From the NCBI GenBank assembly GCA_945862505.1, contig CAMAYJ010000007.1:1-57911 (forward strand): 57,911 nucleotides of DNA. The letters are read 5' to 3'. A program made the translations under genes and the position numbers. This document shows, piece by piece, positions 48,443-57,548 of the stretch. This DNA is from Bifidobacterium breve (GTDB lineage: Bacteria > Actinomycetota > Acidimicrobiia > Acidimicrobiales > Acidimicrobilacustridaceae). Position 1 is the stretch's first letter, and each line of letters opens with the position of its first letter. Below the pieces are notes generated by a model, which was given only the letters and a program-made list of their open reading frames with translations, was not told where the DNA came from and searched no databases.

Positions 48443-49239
48443 GCGTTGTAGCCAAATCCTTCTGTGGTTGCGCTTGAGCCAGGAAGTCCTGGTTCAAGCC
48501 GGCCGGTCAGCCAACCACCATCGACCACAAGTTCGGTGCCGGTGATGTAACTCGCATCAGCGCTCGCCAGGAATGCAACAGCTGCGGCAATTTCATTCGG
48601 GTAACCAATGCGCTGAATCGCCTGCTGCTGATAGGGCATTGTTTCCAGAATCGGATCACTGATGGGGTTACCCATGATCGTGTTGACGCCACCGGGGTGC
48701 ACGGAGTTCACACGGATACCGAATCGGCCCCATTCCATCGCAGCGGTCTTCGTCATGCCACGAATAGCGAACTTCGAAGCGGTGTAGGAGATCAGGCCGT
48801 TCTTCGAGGCGATGCCATCGATGGACGAAATGTTCACGATCGAACCGCCGCCGGATTCCTTCAAAAGCGGCATTGCCGTTTTCATTCCGAGGAAACAGCC
48901 AACCTGGTTGACATTGATAACTGCCATGTATGCCTCGAGGCTTGTGTCCTCGATTGCTGATGGCCAGATGATGGCAGCGTTATTCACGAGTGCGTCGAGA
49001 CGACCACCGAAGTCTTTTGTGGCGGCGATTGCTGCTTGCCATTCCGCTTCGTTACTGACATCGAGATGCAGATAGCGAGCATTCGATCCGATGTCAGCAG
49101 CGACGGCCTCGCCTTCGGTGTCGAGCACATCAGCGAGGATGACCTTTGCGCCTTCGGCGGCAAACAGACGAGCTTCAGCCTCGCCTTGCCCGCGGGCAGC
49201 ACCAGTAACGATGACGACCTTCCCTTCAAAACGACTCAT
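48439..49239 (-). CDS. short-chain dehydrogenase/reductase
   Basis: A 266-residue classical SDR. TGAARGQGEAEARLFAAEG (residues 12-30) is the nucleotide loop. NNAA (86-89) is followed by Ser138/139 (NISS) and the Tyr152-x-x-x-Lys156 pair in SYTASKFAIRG. ADVLD after strand 2 suggests NAD(H). GGVNTIMGNPI and the C-terminal substrate loop resemble hydroxysteroid or cyclic-alcohol dehydrogenases. It is the first gene of the three-gene operon; the intergenic stretch to the divergent lipoprotein shows no clear operator. Confidence 0.92.
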   Translation of the reverse strand: MSRFEGKVVIVTGAARGQGEAEARLFAAEGAKVILADVLDTEGEAVAADIGSNARYLHLDVSNEAEWQAAIAATKDFGGRLDALVNNAAIIWPSAIEDTSLEAYMAVINVNQVGCFLGMKTAMPLLKESGGGSIVNISSIDGIASKNGLISYTASKFAIRGMTKTAAMEWGRFGIRVNSVHPGGVNTIMGNPISDPILETMPYQQQAIQRIGYPNEIAAAVAFLASADASYITGTELVVDGGWLTGRLEPGLPGSSATTEGFGYNA

Positions 49240-49390
49240 GACATACCCCTGGTTCCGGTGCTCATCGGTAGTGAGCGACTCGGGGAGTGTACGAAATTGT
49301 GAGGGTCAAGGGGCCATCGAACCCTCAGGTCGGTTTGAGGCTGTGAGGTCTGCTCTAGATTGGAGGCTGAAACCGTTTCTGAGGAGATCC

Positions 49391-49951
49391 GTGAACATTC
49401 GTCGCACTCTCATTGCCTCTGCTGCCGTTGTGGCGCTCTTAGTCCCCGTTGCTGCTTGTTCGAGCGACTCGTCGTCGAGCGATTCGACTTCGACCACCGT
49501 GAGCAGCGGCGAACAGATCACCGATCCAGCGTGCCCATTTACCGGCACCGTGGGTACCAGTTCGGGTGGCAAGTCAGGCGCCTCGTCGGCACTTGGCTCA
49601 ATCGTGAACTCGAAGCAGGGTTGTGTTGACAACATTCAATTGAAGATGGGTTCGACGGTTGGCGCTTGGACAGCGGCGTACGCAACCGGTCCGGTACTTG
49701 ATGCCAGCGGCGCAACGGTGGCGACCCAAGGCTCAGCAGCGTTAGTGATCACACTTCAGCAAGGAACCTGGAGCGGTTCGCCGGCGGCGCCCACAACAGT
49801 GCTACCCGTTCAACTCGATTACGTGAAGTCGATCAATGTCGTGAATGGTCCCAACGGAACATTGCTTGTTGTCTTTGGTCTTTCGACGAAGAAGCCGTAT
49901 CAGGCCAGCGATTCGCAAACTCCTGCGTACATTTCGCTTGGTATCGGCTGA
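49391..49951 (+). CDS. AMIN-like lipoprotein
   Basis: A 186-residue protein from GTG behind GAGGAGAT. The lipobox is VPVAAC (Cys at about 22), followed by a Ser/Thr-rich spacer. The beta-rich domain (QLKMGSTVGAWTAAYATGPV, AALVITLQQGTW, LPVQLDYVKSINVV, LLVVFGLSTKKPYQA) fits the actinobacterial AMIN-like family, thought to be associated with the cell envelope. The function is unknown. It is convergent with the TSUP gene. Confidence 0.72.
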   Translation: MNIRRTLIASAAVVALLVPVAACSSDSSSSDSTSTTVSSGEQITDPACPFTGTVGTSSGGKSGASSALGSIVNSKQGCVDNIQLKMGSTVGAWTAAYATGPVLDASGATVATQGSAALVITLQQGTWSGSPAAPTTVLPVQLDYVKSINVVNGPNGTLLVVFGLSTKKPYQASDSQTPAYISLGIG

Positions 49952-49974
49952 TCCACAGTTTCGCCACAGACGTT

Positions 49975-50757
49975 TCAGCGAACGGTGATTGCGAGTATCG
50001 CCGCGCACACGATTCCGTAGATTCCAACCGCTCGACGTAACAGCGTTGGGTGAAGTCGTCGGCCATAGTGAGAACCCAGCCATCCTCCGGCGAGGGTGAG
50101 GGGAGCCATCATCGCGACGACCCCCCATTGCACTGGTCCCCAAATCGCGAAGATCACTACCGCGACAATGTTGATGGAAAACTGCAGCACGCTTTTGAGT
50201 GCATTGAGACGCTGAAGATGCTCAGTCATCGTGATGCCGAGCATCGCTAACAAGATGACGCCGAGAACACCGCCGAAATAGCCGCCATAAATGGCGGCAA
50301 TAAAAACACCAATGACCGATGCGATGTTGTGTTCGGAGACGATGGATTCGCCGGTTTCGGGGTGAAGTCGGGCAAGTCGCTGCTGAATCGCCGGTTGTGT
50401 GATGAGAAGTAGTGACGCGCCGAGCACTAGGAACGGAACGAGAATTCGAAAGACATTGCTCGACGTTGTCAGCAGGATGACTGCGCCTAACAGTGCTCCT
50501 GCAAAGGCCGCAGGCAAGAGCATGCGCACATTTGCGCGCTGACCTTCAAGTTCTTTGCGGTACCCGGCGATCCCGCCGAGATAGCCAGGAACAAGTCCAA
50601 CCGTATTCGTCACATTCGCAGTGATGGGCGGGAAGCCAAGGGCGAGAAGAGTGGGAAAGGTGATGAGCGAACCCCCTCCGGCAACTGCGTTGATGCCGCC
50701 AGCGAGCAGAGCGGCGATGGCGAGGAGAACGATGCCGCCAGCGCTCAGGTGATCCAT
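49975..50757 (-). CDS. TSUP (TauE/SafE) family membrane transporter
   Basis: A 260-residue protein from the ATG at 50757; the longer open frame upstream is antisense to the crotonase gene. GGINAVAGGGSLITFPTLLALGFPPITANVTNTVGLVPGYLGG is the N-terminal TSUP repeat (GGGSL and NxTNxVGL), and IYGGYFGGVLGVILLAMLGI is the second. There are eight predicted helices. Relatives export sulfite, sulfoacetate or other organic anions. The genes beside it suggest no substrate. Confidence 0.9.
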   Translation of the reverse strand: MDHLSAGGIVLLAIAALLAGGINAVAGGGSLITFPTLLALGFPPITANVTNTVGLVPGYLGGIAGYRKELEGQRANVRMLLPAAFAGALLGAVILLTTSSNVFRILVPFLVLGASLLLITQPAIQQRLARLHPETGESIVSEHNIASVIGVFIAAIYGGYFGGVLGVILLAMLGITMTEHLQRLNALKSVLQFSINIVAVVIFAIWGPVQWGVVAMMAPLTLAGGWLGSHYGRRLHPTLLRRAVGIYGIVCAAILAITVR

Positions 50758-50832
50758 AGGCGACGATCGTAGGTGGCGCGTGAGTGTGAACGATGTGGTG
50801 GACTTAGATTTCCAAGTTCGTGGGGGAGCAGC

Positions 50833-51639
50833 ATGGCAATCGTCGAAACAACAATGGCTGGCGACGGTGTCGCTCGGGTGACACTGAACGATCCCGATCG
50901 TTACAACGCGCTCACCCCAGCGCTTATCGATGGACTTGCTGACGCTTTTGCGGCAATCCGCCGAGATCGTGACGTGCGTGTCGTGATCCTGGACGGAAAT
51001 GGCCGTGGTTTCTGCGCTGGTGCCGACATGAGCGGAACCGGTGGCGTGCCCGATCGTTCGCGCGGTCGTGGGCCGGTCGGATTTGTCCATGAGATGCAAG
51101 AACATCTCATGGAGGTCGTGTTGGCAATCCATGAAACTCCACAGCCGGTTGTTGCTGCACTTCACGGTGCTGTTGTGGGTGGAGGGTTGGCATTGGCGCT
51201 TACGTGCGACCTTCGTGTCGCCTCGGCCGACGCGTTCTTTGCGTCACATTTCATTCGCGTGGGTTTGTCATCCTGCGATCTCGGCACGAGTTACTGGTTA
51301 CCGCGAATTTGTGGGCCAACGATCGCCGCTGAGCTCATGCTCACCGGGCGTCGGTTCAGCGCAGATGAAGCTCTTAGCTATGGCGTATTGAATCGCGTGA
51401 CCAGTAGCGAGTCATTGCTGCCGACGGCGCTTGAACTTGCCGCGATGGTTGCCGACAACTCTGAATACGGGGTACGCATGACCAAGGTCGGCATGTGGGC
51501 CAATCTTGATGCGTCAAGCCTTCGTGCAGCGATGGAACTCGAGAATCGCACGCAGGTTCTCGGCACCTTCACTGGCAACATGACCGAAGCGGGCGAAGCG
51601 TTCCGGGAAAAGCGGGCGCCTGAGTGGAAACCGATGTGA
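50833..51639 (+). CDS. enoyl-CoA hydratase/isomerase (crotonase family)
   Basis: A 268-residue protein from the ATG behind GGGGGAGC. VILDGNGRGFCAGADMSGTG forms the oxyanion hole, and VAALHGAVVGGGLALALTCDLRVAS is the second hallmark. The catalytic region reads IRVGLSSCDLGTSYWLPRICG, with Ser/Cys/Asp instead of the common Glu, so it may not be a standard hydratase. It overlaps no neighbour, and the hydrolase follows after one base, so the two are an operon. Confidence 0.88.
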   Translation: MAIVETTMAGDGVARVTLNDPDRYNALTPALIDGLADAFAAIRRDRDVRVVILDGNGRGFCAGADMSGTGGVPDRSRGRGPVGFVHEMQEHLMEVVLAIHETPQPVVAALHGAVVGGGLALALTCDLRVASADAFFASHFIRVGLSSCDLGTSYWLPRICGPTIAAELMLTGRRFSADEALSYGVLNRVTSSESLLPTALELAAMVADNSEYGVRMTKVGMWANLDASSLRAAMELENRTQVLGTFTGNMTEAGEAFREKRAPEWKPM

Positions 51640-51640
51640 C

Positions 51641-52435
51641 ATGCCTACCGAACACTTGAACGGTATTGATCTGTATTGGGAACAAGCAGGCGAGGGGCCT
51701 CGATTGCTGATGTTCAACGGCTCGGGTTCGACAATTGAGCGAATGCGGCCACTGTTCAACGTTCTCGCTACTCAGTTCGATGTTGTGCTGCACGATCAAC
51801 GCGGACTTGGGCGAACCGAAATCCCCGAAGGTCCATATTCCATGGCCGAGTATGCGGCCGACGCGGTTGCCCTTGTTGATTTTCTTGGCTGGGACACGTT
51901 CAACGTCATCGGAATCAGTTTCGGCGGAATGGTTGCGCAAGAGTTTGCGGTCACCGTTCCCGAACGAGTCGAGCGGTTGGCATTGCTTTGCACGTCGCCT
52001 GGTGGAGTAGGCGGCTCGTCGTATCCGCTTCATGAACTCCGTTTGATGGAAGAAGCGGAACGAGCAGGAATTTCAATGACGATTATGGATACGCGGTTCA
52101 CTCCCGAGTGGCTCGCTGCCCACCCAGCAGATCAGCTATTCGTCGATGGCATCAGCGGTCAGTACGGAGCGAAACCAGGTTCAGAGGCGGAACGCGGTGA
52201 GATCGAACAACTGAATGCACGAAGCACTCATGACGTGTGGGATCGACTTGGGCAAATCACAGCCCCGACGTTTATCGGCGCCGGGCGCTACGACGGCATC
52301 GCTCCGCTTTCGAATAGCGAAGCGATGGCCGAACAGATTCCAAATGCTGAACTTCATGTCTACGAGGGTGGGCATGGGTTCTTCGCCCAAGACGCGACTG
52401 CGTTTCTAGACGTCTTCAAGTTCTTGGCTGGTTGA
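51641..52435 (+). CDS. alpha/beta hydrolase
   Basis: A 264-residue protein. The nucleophile elbow is GISFGGMVAQE (Ser at about 93). VVLHDQRGLGRTE is the strand-4 turn, GRYDGIAPL carries the acid, and EGGHGFFAQD the catalytic His. The layout resembles 3-oxoadipate enol-lactonase or ring-cleavage hydrolases. The cotranscribed crotonase points to a catabolic pathway ending in CoA esters. Confidence 0.88.
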   Translation: MPTEHLNGIDLYWEQAGEGPRLLMFNGSGSTIERMRPLFNVLATQFDVVLHDQRGLGRTEIPEGPYSMAEYAADAVALVDFLGWDTFNVIGISFGGMVAQEFAVTVPERVERLALLCTSPGGVGGSSYPLHELRLMEEAERAGISMTIMDTRFTPEWLAAHPADQLFVDGISGQYGAKPGSEAERGEIEQLNARSTHDVWDRLGQITAPTFIGAGRYDGIAPLSNSEAMAEQIPNAELHVYEGGHGFFAQDATAFLDVFKFLAG

Positions 52436-52445
52436 CCATTAGCGG

Positions 52446-52826
52446 TCAACCCATTTGCGACATGAACTGATTCAGGTCGAAGTACTCGCGCCATTTTGCG
52501 ATCTTGTCACCCTCAAATTCAAAAATACCGAGGACGGGTAGTTCAATCTCGCCGCCGTCTTCCTTTTCGAAAATGTCGACGCGTTCGGTCACGACCATCG
52601 GACCGTTGGAAAGAATGTTGTCGATGCGAAAGATCTTGACCTTGAGGCCGGCAGTAAAGCCTTCGATCATCATGCGGATGGCCTCGTGTCCAACCATCGG
52701 ATCGACGGGGATGTTGTGGTACACGCCATCGGCAGTGAAGTACTCGACCACCTTGTCGTGGTCGCCGTCGGCCCAGGCATCACAGAAGTCGCGGACCAGC
52801 TGCTCGTACTTCGCTCCGTTGCTCAT
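52446..52826 (-). CDS. limonene-1,2-epoxide hydrolase-like protein (NTF2 fold)
   Basis: A 126-residue protein. Tyr36 and Asn38 in YHNIP, Arg82 and Asp84 in ERVD, and Asp117 in KWREYFD match the catalytic Tyr-x-Asn, Arg-x-Asp and Asp set of limonene epoxide hydrolases. It should open epoxides in one step. It is divergent from the P450 gene across 118 bases, so one enzyme could make an epoxide that the other hydrolyses (inference). Confidence 0.85.
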   Translation of the reverse strand: MSNGAKYEQLVRDFCDAWADGDHDKVVEYFTADGVYHNIPVDPMVGHEAIRMMIEGFTAGLKVKIFRIDNILSNGPMVVTERVDIFEKEDGGEIELPVLGIFEFEGDKIAKWREYFDLNQFMSQMG

Positions 52827-52944
52827 GGAACTCCTTTGTCGTCGTGGGAAGAGTCGGTCATCTGCCGCTCAGAGAGGTCATCCTGACACTTTGAGCGGGG
52901 CATGTCTTCTGATCATTGGGTACCGTGTATCAGGGGGAAAACCT

Positions 52945-54135
52945 ATGACTGAGAATGACGCAGTTGGCTCGGTAATCGATATTGCTATTGATCCGCTTCC
53001 GGGGCCTCAACTGCACGACACCTTGAGAGCGTTGAGGGTCGAACATGGCAATGTCGCTCCAGCAACTTTTTATGGAATGCCGACCTTTGTGATTTTGAGT
53101 TGGGACACGCTGCGTGAGTTCTTCGCTTCCAACGAAGAGTTTCCCGGCGGTGAGGTTTATAAATATCAACTCGAGAAAACCGTTGGTCGAACATTCATCT
53201 CGATGGATGGCACCGATCACGACATCTATAGGCGCCTGGTTACGCCAGCGTTTCGTTCACGTGCCGCAGTCCGATTCGTCGATGAAGAACTCACCCCGCT
53301 AGCGCATGAATTGATTGATGGTCTTGTTGGAAAGGGTGAGGCTGACCTCATAGGTGACTTCGCCAACCGACTTCCGTTCTGGGCGATCAGCAGAAAACTT
53401 GGATTACCTGAAGGGTTCGAAGATAGACAGCGCGAGTGGGCGCTGGCCATCCTCTCAGAACCGAGTAATCCGGAAGCGGCCCGCAGGGCGGCCGATGAAC
53501 TTTCTGAAGTGATCGCGCCTGTAGTTGCTGCACGCCGCGAGCGTCCTGGATCCGATGTCATCTCTCAACTCGTCACTGGTGAGTTCCAAGGGGTGACATT
53601 GACCGACGAGGAAGTGCATTCCCATGTCCGGTTGCTGTTCGCTGTCGGGGCAACAACGACTTCTGATGCGTTGAGCAATTTGTTGTGGACCTTGCTTCAT
53701 CGACCAGCGCTGTTGGAGCGAATCAGTAACGAACGAGAACTTCTTCCGTCGGTCGTGCGCGAACTGCTGCGTTGGGAACCTCCGGTACCTCTTTTGCCTC
53801 GTATGGCATTGCGAGACGGAACCATCGGCGGAGTGCACATCCCCGCGGGGTCAATGATCCTCGCCGGAGTTGCGTCGGCGAATCGCGATCCTTCGCGTTT
53901 TGATCGGCCCGATGAGTTCGATATCGATCGACCCGATGCCGATATTCTCACTTTCGGCTTTGGAGTCAAGTTTTGTCCGGGCACCCATATGGCAAAACAG
54001 CAGTTACTCGCTGCGCTCGAGGTCATCTTGGATCGTCTGCCTGGTTTGAAACTTGCCAGCGACGACCTGGGGGCGGTTCCATCGGGGTGCAATCTGCGGT
54101 CGGTGTCCTCGCTTCGATGCGAATGGGAGCATTGA
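52945..54135 (+). CDS. cytochrome P450
   Basis: A 396-residue soluble bacterial P450 from the ATG behind GGGGGAAAACC; the open frame further upstream overlaps the epoxide hydrolase in antisense and is not coding. The I-helix is LLFAVGATTTSDALS (231-244), the K-helix ExxR is at 273-276, and the haem loop is FGFGVKFCPG with Cys344. It needs a ferredoxin partner, none of which is nearby. It likely hydroxylates or epoxidises a hydrophobic substrate such as a terpene or sterol. Confidence 0.95.
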   Translation: MTENDAVGSVIDIAIDPLPGPQLHDTLRALRVEHGNVAPATFYGMPTFVILSWDTLREFFASNEEFPGGEVYKYQLEKTVGRTFISMDGTDHDIYRRLVTPAFRSRAAVRFVDEELTPLAHELIDGLVGKGEADLIGDFANRLPFWAISRKLGLPEGFEDRQREWALAILSEPSNPEAARRAADELSEVIAPVVAARRERPGSDVISQLVTGEFQGVTLTDEEVHSHVRLLFAVGATTTSDALSNLLWTLLHRPALLERISNERELLPSVVRELLRWEPPVPLLPRMALRDGTIGGVHIPAGSMILAGVASANRDPSRFDRPDEFDIDRPDADILTFGFGVKFCPGTHMAKQQLLAALEVILDRLPGLKLASDDLGAVPSGCNLRSVSSLRCEWEH

Positions 54136-54203
54136 CTCCCATTTCGCCGAATGCGTGAACCGGGCCTACCGTGTGAACAGAGTTCAACGAGAGGGAATTC
54201 GCA

Positions 54204-55505
54204 ATGGCCGATTTCAGCATCGATCCAAAATTCCAAGAACAACTTGATTGGATTCGTGAGTTCGTAAAGGCCGAGGTGGAACCCCTCGATCTGGCCTTCG
54301 CCGGCGAAGAGATGGTCTACAACAAGGCCAGTGCGTTCTACGAAGAAGCCATTCGTCCACTTCAGCAGATCGTGAAAGACCGCGGGCTGTGGTCGTGTCA
54401 CCTCACTCCTGAATACGGAGGCCAGGGCTATGGGCAGGTCCAACTTGCGTATATGAATGAAATTCTCGGTCGTTCGCAGTTCGGACCAACGGTGTTCGGA
54501 AGTCAGGCTCCCGATTCGGGCAATGCTGAAATCATCGCTCACTACGGAACCCCTGAGCAGAAGGCGAAGTATCTCGAGCCGCTTCTCGATGGTCGCATTT
54601 CTTCGTGTTATTCGATGACTGAACCTCAGGGTGGTGCTGATCCCGGGGTCTTTAAGTGCAGCGCTGTGCGAGATGGCGATGAATGGGTCATCGATGGCGA
54701 GAAGTGGTTCGCATCGTCGCTTCGTTACGCCACGTTCTTGATTGTCATGGTCATTACCGACCCCGATGTTGTGGTGCATAAAGGCGCATCGATGTTTCTC
54801 GTGCCGGCCGACTCGCCGGGGATCGAAGTTGTTCGCAATGTTGGCGTCGGTCAAGAAGCAGAAGGTCACGGCGGACATGCTTACGTTCGCTACAACAGCG
54901 TTCGTGTTCCAGCCGAGAATCTCCTAGGCGGCGAGGGACAAGCATTTACGATCGCTCAGACCCGCCTTGGTGGCGGGCGTTTGCATCACGCCATGCGCAC
55001 GGTTGGCGCTGTGTCTCGATGCCTCGACATGTTGTGCGAACGAGCACTTAGCCGCACAACGCAAGGTGAACTCTGGGCCCGAAAACAAGCGACCCAGGAA
55101 AAGATCGCCGATTCCTTCATCGAACTTCTTCAGTTCAAACTTCAGGTGCTGCATGCAGCGTGGGTCGTCGACCAAAAGGGCGGGCACGCTGCGCGCAAGG
55201 AAATTGCGGCCGTGAAGGTAGCAACACCAAAGGTCTACCGAGAAGCGGTGTTACGCACCATGCAATTACACGGAGCACTCGGTGTTTCAAACGAAATGCC
55301 GCTGGCGAACATGCTTATGGCTTCGGTCACGATGGGGATCGCCGACGGACCGACCGAGGTGCACAAGTTCACGGTTGCTCGCGAAGTCTTGAAGGACTAT
55401 TCGCCGGCCGAGGGTGACTGGCCGAGCGAGCATCTTCCCGAACGACGTGCGGCCGCCCGCGCTGAGTTCGCCGACCTTCTTGAACGTTCAGTTTCCGATC
55501 ATTGA
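54204..55505 (+). CDS. acyl-CoA dehydrogenase
   Basis: A 433-residue protein, somewhat longer than classical acyl-CoA dehydrogenases. The FAD and substrate blocks are CYSMTEPQGGADPGVFKCSA, DEWVIDGEKWFASSLRYA, TRLGGGRLHHAMRTVG and MQLHGALGVSNEMPLANML. The form resembles actinobacterial FadE-like enzymes for branched or sterol side-chain acyl-CoAs. It lies 68 bases after the P450 on the same strand and may follow it in a pathway. Confidence 0.92.
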   Translation: MADFSIDPKFQEQLDWIREFVKAEVEPLDLAFAGEEMVYNKASAFYEEAIRPLQQIVKDRGLWSCHLTPEYGGQGYGQVQLAYMNEILGRSQFGPTVFGSQAPDSGNAEIIAHYGTPEQKAKYLEPLLDGRISSCYSMTEPQGGADPGVFKCSAVRDGDEWVIDGEKWFASSLRYATFLIVMVITDPDVVVHKGASMFLVPADSPGIEVVRNVGVGQEAEGHGGHAYVRYNSVRVPAENLLGGEGQAFTIAQTRLGGGRLHHAMRTVGAVSRCLDMLCERALSRTTQGELWARKQATQEKIADSFIELLQFKLQVLHAAWVVDQKGGHAARKEIAAVKVATPKVYREAVLRTMQLHGALGVSNEMPLANMLMASVTMGIADGPTEVHKFTVAREVLKDYSPAEGDWPSEHLPERRAAARAEFADLLERSVSDH

Positions 55506-55514
55506 TCGGGAGGT

Positions 55515-56000
55515 TCAGTAACCGCCGCCAAGTTTGCGGTGGTCCCAAGAAATGGTGCGCTCAACATTGAGCTTCACAACTACGCGCTTGTGCAGCATCA
55601 TCTCGACCGCATCTTTCATCTCTTCGGTGTACGGCGCCATATAGCGATCGAACACGCTGATGCCCAGTTCAAACATGCGCTCTGGGTCGTCGATGATCTC
55701 GGCCTTGCCGATGAGCGTCACACCGCGAAGGGTTTCGTAGGTCTCGCCGTCTTCAACCAGCATGGTGAGGTTCGGGTTACGGCGAAGGTTCATAACCTTC
55801 TGAGCCTTGGCCTTGGACTCGATGCCGATGCAGCCTTCAAGGAAGCCGTACCACATCGCAATTGAGTGGATGCTTCCGTCGGGGTTGATGGTCGACATGG
55901 TCATCGAGCGGCGACCAGAGAGGAATTCGTCGATTTCTTCCTGGCTCATCACGATCTTGTTTCGCTGCTTGACGCCACGCTGCGGTTCTTCGTCGGCCAT
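55515..56000 (-). CDS. pyridoxamine 5'-phosphate oxidase-like (PPOX-class) flavin/F420 protein
   Basis: A 161-residue split-barrel protein from the ATG at 56000. EIDEFLSGRRSMTMSTINPDGS, GFLEGCIGIESKAKAQKVMNLRRNPNLTMLVE and LRGVTLIGKAEIID are the PPOX family pattern. Many actinobacterial members use F420 instead of FMN; the sequence alone does not decide. It is convergent with the acyl-CoA dehydrogenase gene, 9 bases apart. Confidence 0.85.
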   Translation of the reverse strand: MADEEPQRGVKQRNKIVMSQEEIDEFLSGRRSMTMSTINPDGSIHSIAMWYGFLEGCIGIESKAKAQKVMNLRRNPNLTMLVEDGETYETLRGVTLIGKAEIIDDPERMFELGISVFDRYMAPYTEEMKDAVEMMLHKRVVVKLNVERTISWDHRKLGGGY

Positions 56001-56135
56001 GGTTCCCCCTCGTTGTACGGACCGGAGAACGGTAACACCGGCCCAGACCGGGATGACCATTTCCTCACGAGGGCGTAGGGTTCGCAGGTCTGAAGGGCAT
56101 GCGCGCCCACAGAAACTTCAGGAGGGGAAGGACAC

Positions 56136-56885
56136 ATGACTCACGTTGAAACCGCCAAAGCGATCGCCAGGCCGATCGGCGAAATGGGCGGAGCGTTCAT
56201 GATGGACGGCGCCACCTACGCTCGTGGCGCCGAACTCGGATTCTCGGGCATCGATTTTTATGTGCTTGGTCGCGGCGGAGTTCTCGGTGACACCACTCCC
56301 GACGTTGTTTCCTCGGCGTTCTTCTTTTGGAATCCTGAGCAGGTGCGGACGCAATGGGAACTTGCACGCAAAGTGATGGACCCCGCCAAGGCCGCGGGTG
56401 AATGGGCGCACCTCTGTCACGCCTATGGCGACACGCATCTTCCTGATCTCGACTCGCTCGATCGTTTTTCAGAACTCGCGGCAAAGGCGTCTGACGCCGC
56501 ATCTCCTGCCGGCGCGGCACTGTTCGCCGGTTGGCGGTCGCTGCCCGTTCCAGGTGCCGACCGACCGAAGGCGCGAGCGCAGCACTACCTCAACGCGTTG
56601 CGCGAACTACGTGGTGGTCTTCACGGCGGTGCGGTTCTCGCTATGGGAATCTCACCAGCCGAAGCCGTTGTGGTGCATTCGCCGGGAATGGCTCCGGTCT
56701 TTGGGTGGGACGCGGCAGCAATTCCGGTCGACGACTCGTCGAAGAGCGAATGGAGAGTTGCCGAAGCCGGCACCGATCTCGCGATGGCTCGTGTGTTACA
56801 TGCATTGTCGACTGACGAATGCGCCGAATTCGAAGCACTCGTTCTTGCTCTACACGAGGCCGTTCTGGCCGCCAAGGAAGGTTGA
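56136..56885 (+). CDS. SCO6745-like helical protein
   Basis: A 249-residue protein behind GGAGGGGAAGG. ARGAELGFSGIDFYVLGRGGVLGDTTPDVVSSAFFFWNP, RTQWELARKVMDPAKAAGEW and LRGGLHGGAVLAMGISPAEAVVVHSPGMAPVFGW follow the order of blocks in SCO6745-type proteins, of which a fuller copy lies at 40773. The winged-helix-like end is shortened. No reaction is known. The nitroreductase begins 5 bases after its stop. Confidence 0.75.
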   Translation: MTHVETAKAIARPIGEMGGAFMMDGATYARGAELGFSGIDFYVLGRGGVLGDTTPDVVSSAFFFWNPEQVRTQWELARKVMDPAKAAGEWAHLCHAYGDTHLPDLDSLDRFSELAAKASDAASPAGAALFAGWRSLPVPGADRPKARAQHYLNALRELRGGLHGGAVLAMGISPAEAVVVHSPGMAPVFGWDAAAIPVDDSSKSEWRVAEAGTDLAMARVLHALSTDECAEFEALVLALHEAVLAAKEG

Positions 56886-56890
56886 TTCAT

Positions 56891-57544
56891 ATGGACATTC
56901 GTGAAGCGCTTTACACGACTCGAGCAATGCGTCGGGTCAAGCCCGATCCCATCCCGATGGATGTGCAGGCTCGCATCATGGACGCTGCTGTTCGCGCCCC
57001 GAGCGGCGGCAACACGCAGAACTGGCGTTTTCTTCTTGTCGACGATCCCAACGTGAAGGCAAAGCTCGGTCCGATTTATCGCCAAGCGATGTCGGTGCTG
57101 TGGGGCTCGTATTACAAGGATCGTCTCGACGCTGCGCACGCCGCACCAGAACTTGAAGAGTCGAAGTCGATGCTTCGCGTGCAGAAGTCAGCACAGTGGT
57201 TGGCTGACAATTTCGAAGGCGTGCCGCTCTACCTCTTTGGCTTCGCGCAGCATGACCCAAGCGGTTCGTCGGTCTACCCCGCACTTTGGAACGCGCAGCT
57301 TGCTGCTCGCGCCGAAGGCGTTGGCACGTCGCTTACACAGGTGCTCGTATTTCACAATGACGAGGTGCTCGACATCCTCGGCGTTCCGAAGGACGAAGGC
57401 TGGAACATGCTGGGCTGTGTGTCGCTCGGTTATCCCACGGGCAAGTGGGGCGTCGCGACGCGCCAGCCGGCGCACGATGTGTCGTTCCGTAATCAGTGGG
57501 GCGACGACGTCGGCTTCCGCGATGACGAACCGCTCTGGCCGTAG
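56891..57544 (+). CDS. nitroreductase-family flavoprotein
   Basis: A 217-residue protein from the ATG at 56891. TTRAMRRVKPDPIP carries the FMN-phosphate Arg residues. APSGGNTQNWRFLLVDD is the family's APSxxNxQxW block, and GVGTSLTQVLVFHNDEVLDILGVPKDEGWNMLGCVSLGYP the C-terminal part. It may reduce nitro groups, quinones or enones, or dehalogenate iodotyrosine-like compounds. It is coupled to the preceding SCO6745-like gene. Confidence 0.9.
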   Translation: MDIREALYTTRAMRRVKPDPIPMDVQARIMDAAVRAPSGGNTQNWRFLLVDDPNVKAKLGPIYRQAMSVLWGSYYKDRLDAAHAAPELEESKSMLRVQKSAQWLADNFEGVPLYLFGFAQHDPSGSSVYPALWNAQLAARAEGVGTSLTQVLVFHNDEVLDILGVPKDEGWNMLGCVSLGYPTGKWGVATRQPAHDVSFRNQWGDDVGFRDDEPLWP

Positions 57545-57548
57545 TGGT

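Noticed and set aside
52504-52944. Upstream extension of the P450 by about 147 codons
   Set aside because: It is antisense to the epoxide-hydrolase gene, and a good ribosome site precedes the ATG at 52945.
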